Assembly: GCA_029204225.1 (NCBI GenBank)
Contig: CM055093.1
Location: 4,496,056 to 4,560,055 of the forward strand
Length of the DNA stretch: 64,000 nucleotides
Direction: 5' to 3'
From: Diphasiastrum complanatum
Taxonomy: Eukaryota > Streptophyta > Lycopodiopsida > Lycopodiales > Lycopodiaceae
Shown: positions 20,523 through 31,496 of the stretch, piece by piece
Position numbering within the stretch: the first letter of the stretch is position 1
Layout of the letters: every line of letters begins with the position of its first letter
Made by a program: the position numbers and the translations under genes
The notes under the pieces: generated by a model
Databases searched by the model: none
The model's input: only the letters and a program-made list of their open reading frames with translations
What the model was told of the DNA's origin: nothing

Positions 20523-20624
20523 TGGTTGAGTATGATTGGAATTGACATCAAACAACCGAATGCGTGGATTACCAGCTGCAGCCAGATATTGCTTGTCGGG
20601 AGTGATCTCGAGCCTATTGACTTG
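20523..20624 (-). CDS. LST8: LST8 exon 2 (by homology): WD repeats 1-2
   Basis: The 102-bp exon encodes [34 protein letters not shown], with acceptor ...CTTTTTCAG and donor GTAAGT, both strong. [15 protein letters not shown] and IRLFDVNSN are hallmark LST8 residues. Exon 1, which should encode the initiator Met and WD repeat 1 (SYDHTIRFW-like), was not found between here and the hAT element at 21.1 kb. It is therefore missing or lies behind further insertions. The intron to exon 3 spans 7.17 kb and holds copia-3 and the gypsy fragment. Confidence 0.92.
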
Positions 20625-20845
20625 CTGAAAAAGAAGAAAAATAACCAGTTGAATTGAAAAACTTTCAATCTGCATTATCAAATAAAACTTATTACAACAG
20701 TGTCCAAACTAAAAAATATGATCACAAACTTCAACTTATGTTCTGAGAAAGAAATTACCGAGTTTTGAGCAAAGAATATATACATATATCTATATATATA
20801 TATATCTAAGGAAGCGGACCCTGGACGCAGACACCCGTCACGTCC

Positions 20846-20900
20846 GCGTCCGGACGCATACACCCCAAAGCGAAATAAAAGCAATTTATGGGGTGTATGC
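20846..20900. repeat. Hairpin with overlapping palindrome
   Basis: GCATACACCCCA (20856-20867) and TGGGGTGTATGC (20889-20900) form a perfect 12-bp stem with a 21-nt loop. The perfect palindrome GCGTCCGGACGC (20846-20857) overlaps its left arm. The surrounding GTCCGCGTCC-rich DNA looks like a degraded repeat. A (TA)-rich microsatellite lies just before it (about 20780-20810). Confidence 0.7.
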
Positions 20901-22132
20901 CCGCTCCTGTTAAAAAATAGGAAAACGGTACCCAAAAACATTTGCAACAGACCTAACCACTGCCCCCATGACTCCCATGTCTGATATCTACAGAATCGGA
21001 CACAAAAGAGCAACAATTTATAATTTTTGAGTCTCCAAAACTCTGTCTCGTGCCCTCGCTATCTCTCTCTCCCTAACGAATCTATATTTTATAAGTATAT
21101 AAATACAGGTAAACGATGCGCTCCCCGGATGAACCTCAAGAACTTACTACTTATGCTCCACAGTGTCATTCAACACAGGGAATGTCAAGACCTACACAGT
21201 ACCATGGCCTATGCGATGAGATAGGTTTAGGGTTTTGGGAGGTACAACTAATCGGAGCAGGTCCTGGAAGATGTCCGCGGCACAACGAACGGAAGCAAGA
21301 AGCAGAATTTCACGAGAGCCAGCGAGAGATAATGGCGCGACTACCGGAGCTGCAACCGAGTGCCCTACGACTCTCGGACCTGCTCCCCCCTACCCCAGCT
21401 GGCGAGGGCGAGGAAACGCAGCGGATTGGAATTAACTTCATCGCAGAACAGCTGGCCATGGTCCGGGAAAGGGACCCTCGTCGTCTGGCCAACCAGTAGG
21501 TCTTGTGGTTCCATGTAGTGAATGGCACAGTTCTGATGACCATTCACTCTTCTGGTGACCATTCACTCCCTGTAGTGAATGGCACAATTCTGATCACCAT
21601 TCACCACTATTAGCAGCAGTTTTGTTGCAGTTGTTTTCATCAAGCTACGGAATCGAGGACGCACACCACACAAGCACCTCAAAACGCGCTAAAATGTTGG
21701 CCTTTTGTTTGGTTTGGGATTTAGGGTCTGGGGAACAAACAACCAGAAGGGGGATATCAAAGATATTGTTGAGCAAGATTGTGTTGATGATGAGGAGTAC
21801 AAGCCTGCAGTTAGCCAGGAAGAAAGTTCGAGCTCTTCCATAAGTCTGAAGTGTGACAGAAGTATTGAAGTTGCTTGGTATATGACAGGGACAGTGTGAG
21901 TGAAAGTCAGTTAAAGCATGTTTTTCAATAAGAACACAGTTTGAAAGGTAGTTTTATGGGCTTCACTACCCATTTCCTGAACTCAGACACCCAAGGAAGG
22001 GGCATATATCAGGCAATGATCAATACCCTTTCATCTGGATATTTGGCCAAGAAGCTATGCAAGAAAGCAATGGTCACAAATGTCCTTCCAGTGCATGGAG
22101 ATGATAGGAGTAATTCTGACGCCAGTATGTGT

Positions 22133-22328
22133 TCCCGGATTTTACCACATCATCAATTGCTCCGTCTTCGACTCCACGTCAAACGTTTTTGGTGAGCCTC
22201 CAAAGACAGTACCCACTGTTTTCTGATCCACTAATCAAAAACCAGCTGGTGTTTTCTCTGAAGGCTCACCAAAAACGTTTGACGTGGAGTCAAAAACGGA
22301 GCAATTAATGGCATGGTAAAATCCCGGA
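22133..22328. repeat. Foldback with 66-bp arms
   Basis: Arms 22133-22198 and 22263-22328 are nearly exact reverse complements (TCCCGGATTTTACCA... and ...GGTAAAATCCCGGA; GACTCCACGTCAAACGTTTT and its complement). The loop of 64 nt contains no frame. It lies in hAT copy I and has no counterpart in copy II (homology resumes near 22330), so it may be a small foldback/MITE insertion. Confidence 0.8.
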
Positions 22329-22967
22329 GTACGTGAAGGCAACACAACGACTCCTTTCGTCTGTGTGCCCTGGAAGGACCTTTTTGGCCATTGCTTTTTT
22401 GCCGGCCGTCCGTCTGTTCCTCGTCTTATCTGTTCCCACAAGTTCCTATTGAGGTTGTCCACTGGCCGAAACAGACGGCACCTAAAACGGATCCCGTTTG
22501 GAGAAACTGGGCCGTCGGACGGAAAGCTGCAAAACTAGTCCATTTCACGTGACCTAATTGCGACTCTCTCCCGTCGAAACGCCATTTTGACCGAACGATA
22601 CCCGAATTGAGCCAGGCTCGATCTGTTGGGTTCATATCGGGATCACGAACCTGTGGACTGTATTCCTGGACCACTAATGCACTCTACACAAGTTTAAGTG
22701 AATGCTACACAAGTGTTGCACATACCTGTGGTGCAATGCCTACGACACAATGAGGACGTGGGGTTGATGATGTTTATGGATGTGGTTATGATGATTATGG
22801 TTGTGGCTGGTTTTGATGGTTATGGCTGTGAGGTTGTGGGTTTATGATGATTTGTTAGGGTTTAGGGTGTTATGTTAACTGTGCCATTTGTTAGGGTGTC
22901 GAGTTTAGCGTGTCATGTTGAATGGTTGAACATGATGCATATGTTATGAGAGAGATGCAGATGTGCT

Positions 22968-22970
<3 letters not shown>

Positions 22971-23017
<47 letters not shown>
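22971..23017. repeat. (CT)n microsatellite in hAT copy I
   Basis: Uninterrupted CT for 47 bp. hAT copy II has a much shorter, imperfect GA tract at the homologous reversed place (60089-60110). Confidence 0.95.
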
Positions 23018-23020
<3 letters not shown>

Positions 23021-23266
23021 TTCCACGGAGCAAACCATTTCTAACTAACCATTCAAATTTCAAAGAGCTAACCATTTGTAAGCAATCATGATAATCTAGC
23101 CATGACACGAATAAACTGTAAAAAAATATATACATCTCATCTGATGCCAGTATACATGATAGTCTATGTGTATCAATATCTACAAGTCTGTGCTAAAAAA
23201 ATCATCCCTCTGCGTGCCAGATGCATCCTCAGGGGGTCAAATACAAAGTCTGGCTGGGAGTCTGGA

Positions 23267-23624
23267 TGTTACGAGCTCGTAACCAGTGCCGAACCCTAGA
23301 GAACACAGATAGGTCAGATACCACAGTCAGGGTCGTGTCCAGCGTACATGACCAACAGGGCAAGACAGTGTGAGTAGTGTGCCCCAGCACGGTCCATAGC
23401 CATGGCGGGCCTAACACAGCCTAGGGACCCTGTCAGCAGGATAGGGCCCCCAATTGGGTCCCGACGTGCAGTCGGCCACGTCAGTGCCACGTGGCCGACA
23501 CTTGGCAGTTGCATGCTACCAGTCCTCACACTGGGCTAGGAGGGGCTTACTCTATATCAGGGAGTAGGCAAGGTTGGGTGGATCAGTTACTGTTTGCCCT
23601 ACTGTGGTGTTAGGATCTATTACA
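23267..23624 (+). repeat. Gypsy-1 5' LTR
   Basis: TG...CA ends, 358 bp. It begins with the perfect 16-bp palindrome GTTACGAGCTCGTAAC (23268-23283), which is retained in the 3' LTR. Differences from the 3' LTR seen by eye: C/T near 23343, A/G near 23453, C/G near 23590. Confidence 0.95.
23488..23560 (+). promoter_or_regulatory. G-box and TATA-like element in gypsy-1 LTR
   Basis: GCCACGTGGC (G-box core CACGTG at 23488-23493) follows a nearby GCCACGTCA motif, and CTCTATATCA lies at 23550-23559. In plants, ACGT-core boxes bind bZIP/bHLH factors in stress- and light-responsive promoters. The order is that expected for an LTR promoter, with the transcript start soon after 23575. The second LTR has the same elements. 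Activity is inferred only. Confidence 0.5.
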
Positions 23625-23625
23625 C

Positions 23626-23638
23626 TGGTATCAGAGCC
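23626..23638 (+). other. Gypsy-1 primer-binding site
   Basis: TGGTATCAGAGCC, one base after the LTR, is complementary to the 3' end of initiator tRNA-Met. Confidence 0.92.
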
Positions 23639-24335
23639 ATCTCCATCCTAGGGAGTTCAGGACAGCAGTAGAGAAAGCTATCAGAAGATAGGAAAGATTT
23701 CTCAGATTCTCAGAAAAGAATTGAGGAGGAAAATCGCTGTAGGAACAGCTTTCAAATCCTTGAAATTTGCTGGGAATTTACAGTTGTTTGAGGCACAATC
23801 CCTTGTAGAAGCTCAGCGCTGAAAAATCAGGGATTTACCCTTGATTTTTATGTATCAGTTGTGGATTTTTTAGCACATTTTAAATAGAAAACGTGGAGCA
23901 GGTCCAGCGCTGCCAAATTGGGTGGGAGCTTCAAATTTGGAGTGAAATTTTCTGGAATTTGGAGCGGATCTGAGACAGAATCGTGGGTGCAGGTCCAGCG
24001 CTGAAGGTCTTTGGCAGGAACCACAAGTTTGCAACTGTTTTGGGTCCTAAAACGGGAATTTTGGAGCAAAAAGTATACACCTCAGACAGCGAGGGAAGGG
24101 GCCAAGACGATCAGAAGTTTGTTTCTTTTTCTTGGTACCTTGATCTCTGATTTTTCCGGACAGCAGATCTGAAAGCAGTGGAGGAAGAGCTGAAAGGGCT
24201 TTTCTTGATTCTCTCTGTGGAAGTACAGTTCTCAGAAAGAGCTAAGTTTTCTTTTCCCTCCTTGTACAGTTGTAAATTAGTCTTTTAGACTTTTTTTCCT
24301 TCAGAAGTTAAGGTAGCTCTCTTTCAGTTCCGAAG

Positions 24336-25775
24336 ATGACCACTCCTCAGGGACCTGATCAACCCCCGGAGAGAGGCTTCGACGAACTTGAAACAGAAGC
24401 CTTGGCTTACAGAAAAGGGAAGGAACCCATGGAAGTAGAAGAACAGGAACAGTTCGCCGAAGAACTCGACGAACTGGTTACCAAGGAGCAGTTCCTCCAA
24501 TTGGTAACAGAAGTGGATGAACTGAAGCTGGCATTAGCCAATTTCAAGTCCAGTGTGGACGACTCGTTCGCTGAACTCAAAAACTTGATTTTGAGCTCTG
24601 CGAAAGGAAGCCTTCCCTCCACCTCTCAGTTATCCCCTTCTCCACTTCCATCAATTTCGGGTGAGACTTTACGGTCTCACCCCAGTGTTTTTAAAGATTT
24701 AAAGCCTCCTACTTTTAATGGGGAAGAGAAGGATAGAAATGCAGATATTCTACAAACCTTCCTCAGCAAATGGAAGAACATTCATGCTCTTAAACAGACC
24801 CCTGACCATTTGCAAGCAATTGAGGCCAGTCTTTCTTTAGGGCCTATGGCCTATAAGTGGTGGTTAAATCTCCAGGAGACTGGGCAGACTCCCCGGTCAT
24901 GGAAAGCTTTTGAAGAAGCTTTCCTAAGAGAATTTCTACCAGAGAATGAACTTGATAGAGCCTGGGAAGCCTGGGAAAGAACAGTAATGGACAAGTCCCT
25001 CATCCAATATATCTCGTAGTATCGAGAGGCAATTTTAAAGATTAAAAATATGGATGACTATCAAAAAATTAGGGGATTTGTCCGTGGCCTCAAAGATGAA
25101 TATAAAGTAGAGGTCCAGAGAAACTCGCCTACTACCCTTGAGCAAGCTCTTAGATATGCTCAAATCTATGATGATTCAGTGGGTAGGAAGAGAGCGAGAC
25201 AACAACCACTTTCTGAGCAGCTTCCTCAGAAAGACTTTCAATTTAAAAAGAAATTTTTAAAAAGAAAGAAAGAAGATAAATTTAAAGGTGAAGCTCCTCA
25301 GAAACGCCCTTCACTCATACAGCCCTTAAAACCAGATGATTTTGAGAAAGCCAAACAAGAACGTTTGTGCTTTGTGTGTATGGGCAAGGGACACACAGTC
25401 AGACAGTGTCCCAAGGGGCCTTTCACTAAAAAAGATAAAAAACAAGTTCATCTTGTTCAGACTGTATGTTTCCCCAGTGACTCGGCAGCTTCCGAGATCA
25501 AAGTGTATCATGAAGATCATGAACACTGTTGCCAGCTGACCTCTGCAATGCTAGCGAGACCCTTCAGCTTTGGGCCGCATGACCTAGTACGTATGCATGG
25601 GAAAGTTGGTAACCAGTTAGTAAGAGTCATGGTTGATGATGGGGCAACCCATAATTTCATCAACCACACCCTGGTTAAAAAGCTTAAACTACCAGAAGTA
25701 CCTAGTCAGCATAGGTACATAGTTTCATTAGCTAAGGGTGAAGATAAAAAAATATGGGAAACTATGGTAAGTTAA
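24336..25775 (+). pseudogene. Gypsy-1 gag and protease, amber-interrupted
   Basis: Frame from MTTPQGPDQPPERGFDEL. An acidic coiled-coil region (residues ~30-90) is followed by the retrotransposon gag core (PPTFNGEEKDRNADILQTFL; MAYKWWLNLQETGQTPRSW; AFLREFLPENELDRAWEAWE). An in-frame TAG at 25017 follows LIQYIS. The frame continues YREAILKIKNMDDYQKIRGF to the zinc knuckle CFVCMGKGHTVRQCP (about 25367-25410) and protease VMVDDGATHNFINHTLVKKL (about 25627-25685). The frame ends at TMVS, 21 bases into the pol frame. The DDG at the protease site also occurs in gypsy-2, so it is probably normal for this lineage. Confidence 0.9.
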
Positions 25776-28700
25776 ATCTTGGTATTCAGGGGTACCAAGA
25801 TCAAATAAACTTTCAGATAATGCACCTGGATCGAACAGACATTGTTCTCGGGAGAGATTGGCTCTACAGTTTAGGACCTTCCCTCCACAAAAACTATCAG
25901 GAGAACACCCTCAGCTTTCAGTATAAAGGCCGAGAGATCCAGTTGCATGGGGAGCATGATGTTCCCAACAGCCCTATGGTCTGCAGTTCAGAGCTCTGTC
26001 AGCTAATCGGAGACGAAGACCATCAGGTATTCTTATGTGACTTTCAGTTTATTCCTGAAGTTTCTATTTCCAGTTCTATTCAGCAGAAAATCAGTAAATT
26101 AGAAACTTTATTGTCTAAATTTAAAGATGTTTTTCCTGAAGATTTGCCACATGGTTTACCACCTAGCAGAGAGGTAGATCATGTAATAAACCTAGTACCA
26201 GGTACAGCACCTGTTTCTAAACCTCCGTATCGGGTCAGCCGAACAGAGGATGAAGAAATAACTAGGCAGTTAACAGACTATCTTGGGAAAGGCCAAATTC
26301 AGACCAGTAGTTCACCATGGGCCTCACCAGTCCTATTGGTGAAAAAGAAGGAGGGGTCTATGCGTCTTTGCGTAGATTACAGAGCCCTCAATAAAGTCAC
26401 AATTAAGAATAAATACCCTATGCCTCGGGCAGACGAGTTGTTTGATCAACTCGACGGGGCTAAGTTTTTCAGCAAAATAGACCTCAGATCGGGATATCAT
26501 CAAGTCCGTATAAAATCGGAAGATGTCTCGAAAACAGCTTTTAGGACTCGTCACGGTCATTATGAGTTTAAGGTGATGCCATTTGGGCTCACAAATGCTC
26601 CAGCTACCTTTATGACCTTGATGAACAGTGTCCTCAGACCATACTTGGGTAAATTTGTAGTCGTATTTTTAGATGACATCCTCGTTTATAGCAAAACCAG
26701 GAAGGAGCATCTAAAACACCTCAGAAAGGTGTTTCGACTGCTCAGAAAGCATAAGCTTTATGCTAAACAATCCAAGTGTGAATTCTTCGTTGAAGAAATA
26801 GCATATTTGGGTCACATTATCTCTTCAGATGGGATTAAGATGGACCCAAATAAGGTTAAAGCCATACTCAGTTGGCTGAGACCTCAGAATATTTTGGAAC
26901 TTCAAATCTTTCTTGGTCTGGCGGGATATTACAGACGATTTGTCAAGGAATATGCTCAGATAGCAGTCCCTATGACAAATCTCCTTAAGGGGAAGGGAAA
27001 GGAGTTCATTTGGGAGTCCGCACAACAGGAGAGCTTTGATGCTCTCAAAACAGCCTTAGCTACAGCACCAGTTTTAAAGGTCGTCGACCCCAATCAGCTA
27101 TTTGTGGTCGAAACAGATGCTAGCGACTTTGCAGTAGGTGCTGTGCTAACTCAGGGTGGACGACCAGTTGCGTTCGAGAGTAAAAAACTCGAGCCAGCAC
27201 AGACTAGGTATAGTGCCTATGAAAAGGAACTCTTTTCTATAGTCCATGCCCTTAAGACTTGGAGGCATTATTTGTATGGTGCCAACTTTGAGGTCCTGAC
27301 AGACCATGAGAGTCTCAGATACCTTTGCAATCAACCTGAGCTTAGAGGTCGGAAAGCTCGTTGGGCAGAGTTGATGCAAGAGTTTGACATGTCTATCAGA
27401 TATAGGCGTGGAAAATTCAATACAGTAGCAGATGCCCTTAGCAGAATGCCTATGATAAACGAGCTGAGTTTTACTCAGATTCGTAATGAGTTACTCGAGT
27501 CCTTGAGAGGGAAATGCCAGTATGATGCATTCTTCTCTATTATCTGGAACTCAGTCCAGAACAGACAGTTACAGACTCCAGAACCAGTTCCCGGGGCTGG
27601 TGCCAGTTCATCCAAGAATACGGCAGCTTCCGTTGAGGATGATGATGAGTCCGAGTATACGTCATCAGATGACGTTGAGGATTCTGAGCCTGTATTACCC
27701 AAGCAAACCCCAGTGGTTGAGGGTCAGTTGACTCAAGGATTCAAATGGAAACAGTATTCCATTCAGGATGAGTACTTGCTCTATAGAGATAGAGTATGTG
27801 TCCCCAATTCAGAGGATTATAGGCAGCAGGTCCTATATGAATGTCATGACAATCCTAGCGCGGGACACCCAGGCATAAAGAAGACCTATGAGCTTCTTCG
27901 TAGGCAATTTTTCTGGCCCAGTATGAAAAAGGACGTCCACCAGTATGTAACCAGTTGCCAGAAATGTCAAGTAAATAAAGCAGAGCGTTTAAAGGCAAGA
28001 GGGTTGTTGCATCCCTTAGAAATACCAGCTGGTAAATGGGAGAGTGTCTCCATGGATTTTATAGTAGGCCTGCCTAAAACCCAAAAGGGTAATGACGCTA
28101 TATGGGTCACAGTTGACCGTCTGACCAAAATGGCTCATTTTATTCCGACCAAAACAACCGTTAGAGCTCCAGAGTTAGCGAGGTTGTTTGTAGACGGGCT
28201 ATTTAAATTGTACGGTCTACCTTCCGGCATAGTCAGCGACCGGGACAGTAAGTTTACTGGAAATTTTTGGAAGGCAGTATTCCATCATCTCCATACTAAA
28301 CTTAATATGAGTGCCACCGACCATCCACAGACGGACGGTCAAACAGAAAGGGTAAATCAAGTGCTGGAGGATATGCTTCGTGCATACGTCAGCAAGAAGC
28401 AGACTAATTGGGAAGAATATCTCTCGATATTAGAGTTTGCTTACAACAGTACCAAACATTCAGCTACGAGATACAGCCCATTTATGCTGATGTACGGTTT
28501 TCAGCCACGCTCACCCACAGTTGTAGGGTTTAAACAAGAAAAAGTTGAAGCAGCCAGAAACTTTTTAGAAGACCTAAACCAGATGATAGAACATGCTAAG
28601 CGTAGCATTAGACAATCCCAGGATCGAGCCAGGCATTATGCAGATCCACACAGACGGGATGTGCAGTTCTCCACTGGTGAGAAAGTCTACTTGAGAGTCC

Positions 28701-29110
28701 CAGTTGACTCTAAAACCCTCAAATCAGGAGTGTGTGCTAAGTTGTCTCCAAGGTATTGTGGTCCCTTTACCATCAGTAGGAGACTAGGCGAGGTCACCTA
28801 TGAACTAGAACTCCCACACAGCAGTAAGGTTTTTCCAGTCTTTCATGTAAGTCAGTTACGAAAAGCCTTAACCAGATCAGATAATCTGGTAGGGGACAGT
28901 GTTCTAGTTCTCCCATTGGATCCTCAACAACCTCCACATGAACCAGAGGAGATTCTTGATAGTAGAGAGACGCAGACTCGTCATACTCTATACCGAGAAT
29001 ATCTGGTTAAGTGGAATGATCAGCCTGTTGAGAATGCCACGTGGGAAAGAGGCAGCGTCCTTCGCAAGATTTTTCCAGACTTTGTCTTAGAGGACCAAGA
29101 CGGTTCTTAA
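25754..29110 (+). CDS. Gypsy-1 pol: RT, RNase H, integrase, chromodomain
   Basis: 1118 codons open. Protease tail [22 protein letters not shown] with [59 protein letters not shown] and the [11 protein letters not shown] catalytic box; RNase H with [44 protein letters not shown] and ADALSRM; integrase with a zinc HHCC finger ([20 protein letters not shown] ... [13 protein letters not shown]), D in [11 protein letters not shown] in IVSDRDSKF and E in [10 protein letters not shown]; a C-terminal chromodomain-like [19 protein letters not shown]. All catalytic residues are present. It is read one base off gag; I see a mutation as more likely than programmed shifting. Chromodomains steer integration to marked chromatin. 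Confidence 0.95.
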   Translation: MGNYGKLNLGIQGYQDQINFQIMHLDRTDIVLGRDWLYSLGPSLHKNYQENTLSFQYKGREIQLHGEHDVPNSPMVCSSELCQLIGDEDHQVFLCDFQFIPEVSISSSIQQKISKLETLLSKFKDVFPEDLPHGLPPSREVDHVINLVPGTAPVSKPPYRVSRTEDEEITRQLTDYLGKGQIQTSSSPWASPVLLVKKKEGSMRLCVDYRALNKVTIKNKYPMPRADELFDQLDGAKFFSKIDLRSGYHQVRIKSEDVSKTAFRTRHGHYEFKVMPFGLTNAPATFMTLMNSVLRPYLGKFVVVFLDDILVYSKTRKEHLKHLRKVFRLLRKHKLYAKQSKCEFFVEEIAYLGHIISSDGIKMDPNKVKAILSWLRPQNILELQIFLGLAGYYRRFVKEYAQIAVPMTNLLKGKGKEFIWESAQQESFDALKTALATAPVLKVVDPNQLFVVETDASDFAVGAVLTQGGRPVAFESKKLEPAQTRYSAYEKELFSIVHALKTWRHYLYGANFEVLTDHESLRYLCNQPELRGRKARWAELMQEFDMSIRYRRGKFNTVADALSRMPMINELSFTQIRNELLESLRGKCQYDAFFSIIWNSVQNRQLQTPEPVPGAGASSSKNTAASVEDDDESEYTSSDDVEDSEPVLPKQTPVVEGQLTQGFKWKQYSIQDEYLLYRDRVCVPNSEDYRQQVLYECHDNPSAGHPGIKKTYELLRRQFFWPSMKKDVHQYVTSCQKCQVNKAERLKARGLLHPLEIPAGKWESVSMDFIVGLPKTQKGNDAIWVTVDRLTKMAHFIPTKTTVRAPELARLFVDGLFKLYGLPSGIVSDRDSKFTGNFWKAVFHHLHTKLNMSATDHPQTDGQTERVNQVLEDMLRAYVSKKQTNWEEYLSILEFAYNSTKHSATRYSPFMLMYGFQPRSPTVVGFKQEKVEAARNFLEDLNQMIEHAKRSIRQSQDRARHYADPHRRDVQFSTGEKVYLRVPVDSKTLKSGVCAKLSPRYCGPFTISRRLGEVTYELELPHSSKVFPVFHVSQLRKALTRSDNLVGDSVLVLPLDPQQPPHEPEEILDSRETQTRHTLYREYLVKWNDQPVENATWERGSVLRKIFPDFVLEDQDGS

Positions 29111-29121
29111 GGGGGAGGGAG
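29109..29121 (+). other. Gypsy-1 polypurine tract
   Basis: AAGGGGGAGGGAG directly precedes the 3' LTR, overlapping the pol stop; it primes plus-strand DNA synthesis. Confidence 0.9.
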
Positions 29122-29479
29122 TGTTACGAGCTCGTAACCAGTGCCGAACCCTAGAGAACACAGATAGGTCAGATACCACAGTCAGGGTCGTGTCCAGTGT
29201 ACATGACCAACAGGGCAAGACAGTGTGAGTAGTGTGCCCCAGCACGGTCCATAGCCATGGCGGGCCTAACACAGCCTAGGGACCCTGTCAGCAGGATAGG
29301 GCCCCCAGTTGGGTCCCGACGTGCAGTCGGCCACGTCAGTGCCACGTGGCCGACACTTGGCAGTTGCATGCTACCAGTCCTCACACTGGGCTAGGAGGGG
29401 CTTACTCTATATCAGGGAGTAGGCAAGGTTGGGTGGATCAGTTAGTGTTTGCCCTACTGTGGTGTTAGGATCTATTACA
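29122..29479 (+). repeat. Gypsy-1 3' LTR
   Basis: 358 bp, same length as the 5' LTR, followed by the CTGGA target duplication and then hAT copy I sequence. Confidence 0.95.
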
Positions 29480-29484
29480 CTGGA

Positions 29485-31490
29485 GGCATCTGGGACTCCT
29501 CCAAGTCTGGGCCAACGCCTGCCAAGAGATGACTAGAAAAATCATTGGTGCGTCCCCTCTTGGCTGGCCTGCCTCTAGGTCTGCCGGAAGGAACCCTCTA
29601 TGGTACACTCCTGCCTGGGGGTCTCCCTCTACCACGGGGGGGTCTCTAAGAAAAACCAACTGCCTGTGATGCTCTGAGTCGTCTCTGCGCTATTTGTCTC
29701 TGGGCAGCAGCCTCTGTCTCCCTCGCAAACTCTGACCAGCCATCATCTGAAAGGGGGCACGAAGCGGGAGTACTGGGTGGGGCACGTGGACCATCCCCCG
29801 CAAGGTCGACCGTCTCGTCTGAATCATATGTGGGCTCATCAACTGAGGAGGGCAATGGAACGTCAGCAAGGAGTGGGGGTGATCTCCTCGGTGTCAGCAT
29901 CATCCTCGGGATCACCCCACAGAGCATGCCGAACAACATCGTCTGGATCAATCTCTGGCTCTGCCTCATGATCGGCCGCTGCAACCAGGCACTCATCAGG
30001 ATTGACCTGCAGAAGTCAATCATTAGTGAGAATAGCCGAAGCAACTATGAGGGCATTAAACTGAATGTCTTAAACTAATACGAAAGCAAACGATAGAGCA
30101 TAGACATATACCTGCAAGAGTAGGGAGCCTACGCCTCCTGCCCTCATGTTGTCTGTGATGCGTTGAACCACCCTGGTGTTGGTGTTGCAGTACACCAAGT
30201 CATTGCATCGCTCAGTCGTCAGATGGTTCCGCCTGTTCATGTGAACAAGGCTGAACGCAGACCAGTTCCGCTCGCACACGCAAGCAGAACAGTCCTGCAT
30301 TAATTGGCAACCACTCGAGTGAGTACCCTCCTTGTAGAGAAAATGTGAAAACTGGTTGGATGAATGAGATTAGACAACATACCTGTGAAAGGACTCGGAA
30401 CGCGAGCGTCCTCAGGTCTGGCTGTCCAGCGTCGTAGCTCTCCCACCATGATACCGACAAGAGCCTGTTCTCTCGGACACGTGCAAGGTCCTCGCCGAAC
30501 AGCCCCAGACAGTGCCTGAAATAGAGCAATGATACACGTGAGTACAACGGAGCCTACACAGGGACATTGAGCGAACGAAAGCAAACGATAGAGCAAGAGT
30601 CTATCTGTAACTGAGCCTCTGCTCCTCGAGCCTTCTGCGGATACCAATGTCGCTGCTGAGGAGCGGATGTATGAGAACCAGTCCGCACGCAGCTCTGCAT
30701 CGTCATACTGCCTCTCGCTCTGAAACAGCGGATGCAGTATGTGGGCCACACTGTGAATGGGCCGGTGAAACTTATCCCATCGTCGCCGCCACAACCGCCT
30801 GATAGGCTCCAACCTGTGGACCATACCATGCGGAGGCAACAAATACATACCATCGTGTTGCGGCAGCAAGACGAAACAGAGTGCGAAATGGAAGAAAGGA
30901 TGGTGAGACAGAAAAAAGTTATACCTGGAGAGACTCGCCTATGCGGTCCATGAACTCGTAAATGAGGCCCATCGTGCACCCCTTGCGATCAACGAGCCTC
31001 AGAACAGAGTAGATGGGGCGCATGACGTCCATCAGCTACTGCATATCCACCTAGAAAGGCTCCATGAAGAGGATGTCGTGGAAGGCCAAGCCCTCTGGGG
31101 CCGTGGACAGGTCATGGCGGTGAACTCTGTAGAAGTAGCCATGCGCCGCAAATCACCCTTGAGGTTGTGTAGCCGCTCAAGCATGATGAACTGGTAGGCG
31201 AAGCGGGTGCGAGCGGGCTTCTTCAAGTCGAGCCTGCATTGACAAACGAAATGAGAGGCACACATGAAATGAGCCAAAAAAAAAGAAGCATCTTGAACGA
31301 GCCAAAAAATAAGTAGCATCTTACCTGCTGAATGTGCGGAAAAGGGCAGTCATGCGGTGTGTGACGAAGTCCACAACCGCAAGTGCCCTCGTGAGAATCT
31401 CACTGACCCAAGGCAGGCGCCCGATGGAATGCAAGAGGAGGTCCCTGCCGCCCCCCCGGAATTAATTATCAGAGGGTGTCTGGCACCCAC
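29485..31490 (-). pseudogene. hAT copy I transposase, C-terminal exons
   Basis: Minus-strand exon-like pieces in order: LHSIGRLPWVSEILTRALAV (about 31460-31327); LDLKKPARTRFAYQFIMLER and, after a frameshift and stops, MRPIYSVLRLVDRKGCTMGL (31230-30925); RLEPIRRLWRRRWDKFHRPI, HSVAHILHPLFQSERQYDD (to 30613); WWESYDAGQPDLRTLAFRVL (30510-30385); DCSACVCERNWSAFSLVHMN, LTTERCNDLVYCNTN (30300-30110). These are the hAT dimerisation signatures (WW..Y....P.L..LA.R.LSQ; CERNWS.F). The last exon is acidic, then AT-hook-like (RGRGRPPG). A TAG follows AVGFS where copy II has CAG. Gypsy-1 cuts the exon; copia-2 replaces everything upstream of 31490. Confidence 0.82.
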
Positions 31491-31496
31491 CTGCCT

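Larger units (their letters stand above)
21118..23261 (-). mobile_element. hAT copy I, distal non-coding half
   Basis: Large parts are the reverse complement of 59850-60870 in hAT copy II: the 23017-23261 block equals 59860-60100, 22430-22870 equals 60220-60640, and 21120-21156 equals the start of the tandem unit at 60752. This is the 3' flank of the transposase gene whose coding exons lie beyond gypsy-1 at 29485-31490. It contains a CT tract and a foldback that copy II lacks. Element termini and TSD were not resolved. Confidence 0.75.
23267..29479 (+). mobile_element. Gypsy-1: young, complete Ty3/gypsy chromovirus-type element
   Basis: The 6213-bp element has two 358-bp LTRs that differ at only about three positions by eye, a Met-tRNA primer site, gag-protease-RT-RNase H-integrase-chromodomain in gypsy order, and a purine tract before the 3' LTR. 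The target duplication CTGGA is at 23262-23266 and 29480-29484. It is inserted in the last exon of hAT copy I. Pol is open for 1118 codons, but an in-frame amber in gag and a one-base frame change before protease prevent a full Gag-Pol. Confidence 0.96.

Noticed and set aside
22971-23017. LINE tail or CT-targeted LINE insertion in hAT copy I
   Set aside because: No ACATTAATAAAG or other LINE sequence is next to this tract; it is a plain microsatellite that expanded in the hAT.
25010-25025. Programmed amber readthrough in gypsy gag (both gypsy-1 and gypsy-2 have a TAG in gag)
   Set aside because: On aligning the two gag cores, the TAG codons fall at different places, so they look like independent CAG/other-to-TAG mutations.
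25745-25790. Programmed -1 frameshift between gypsy-1 gag-protease and pol
   Set aside because: The frame changes inside the protease region, where gypsy elements normally have one frame, and no slippery heptamer with a downstream pseudoknot was evident.
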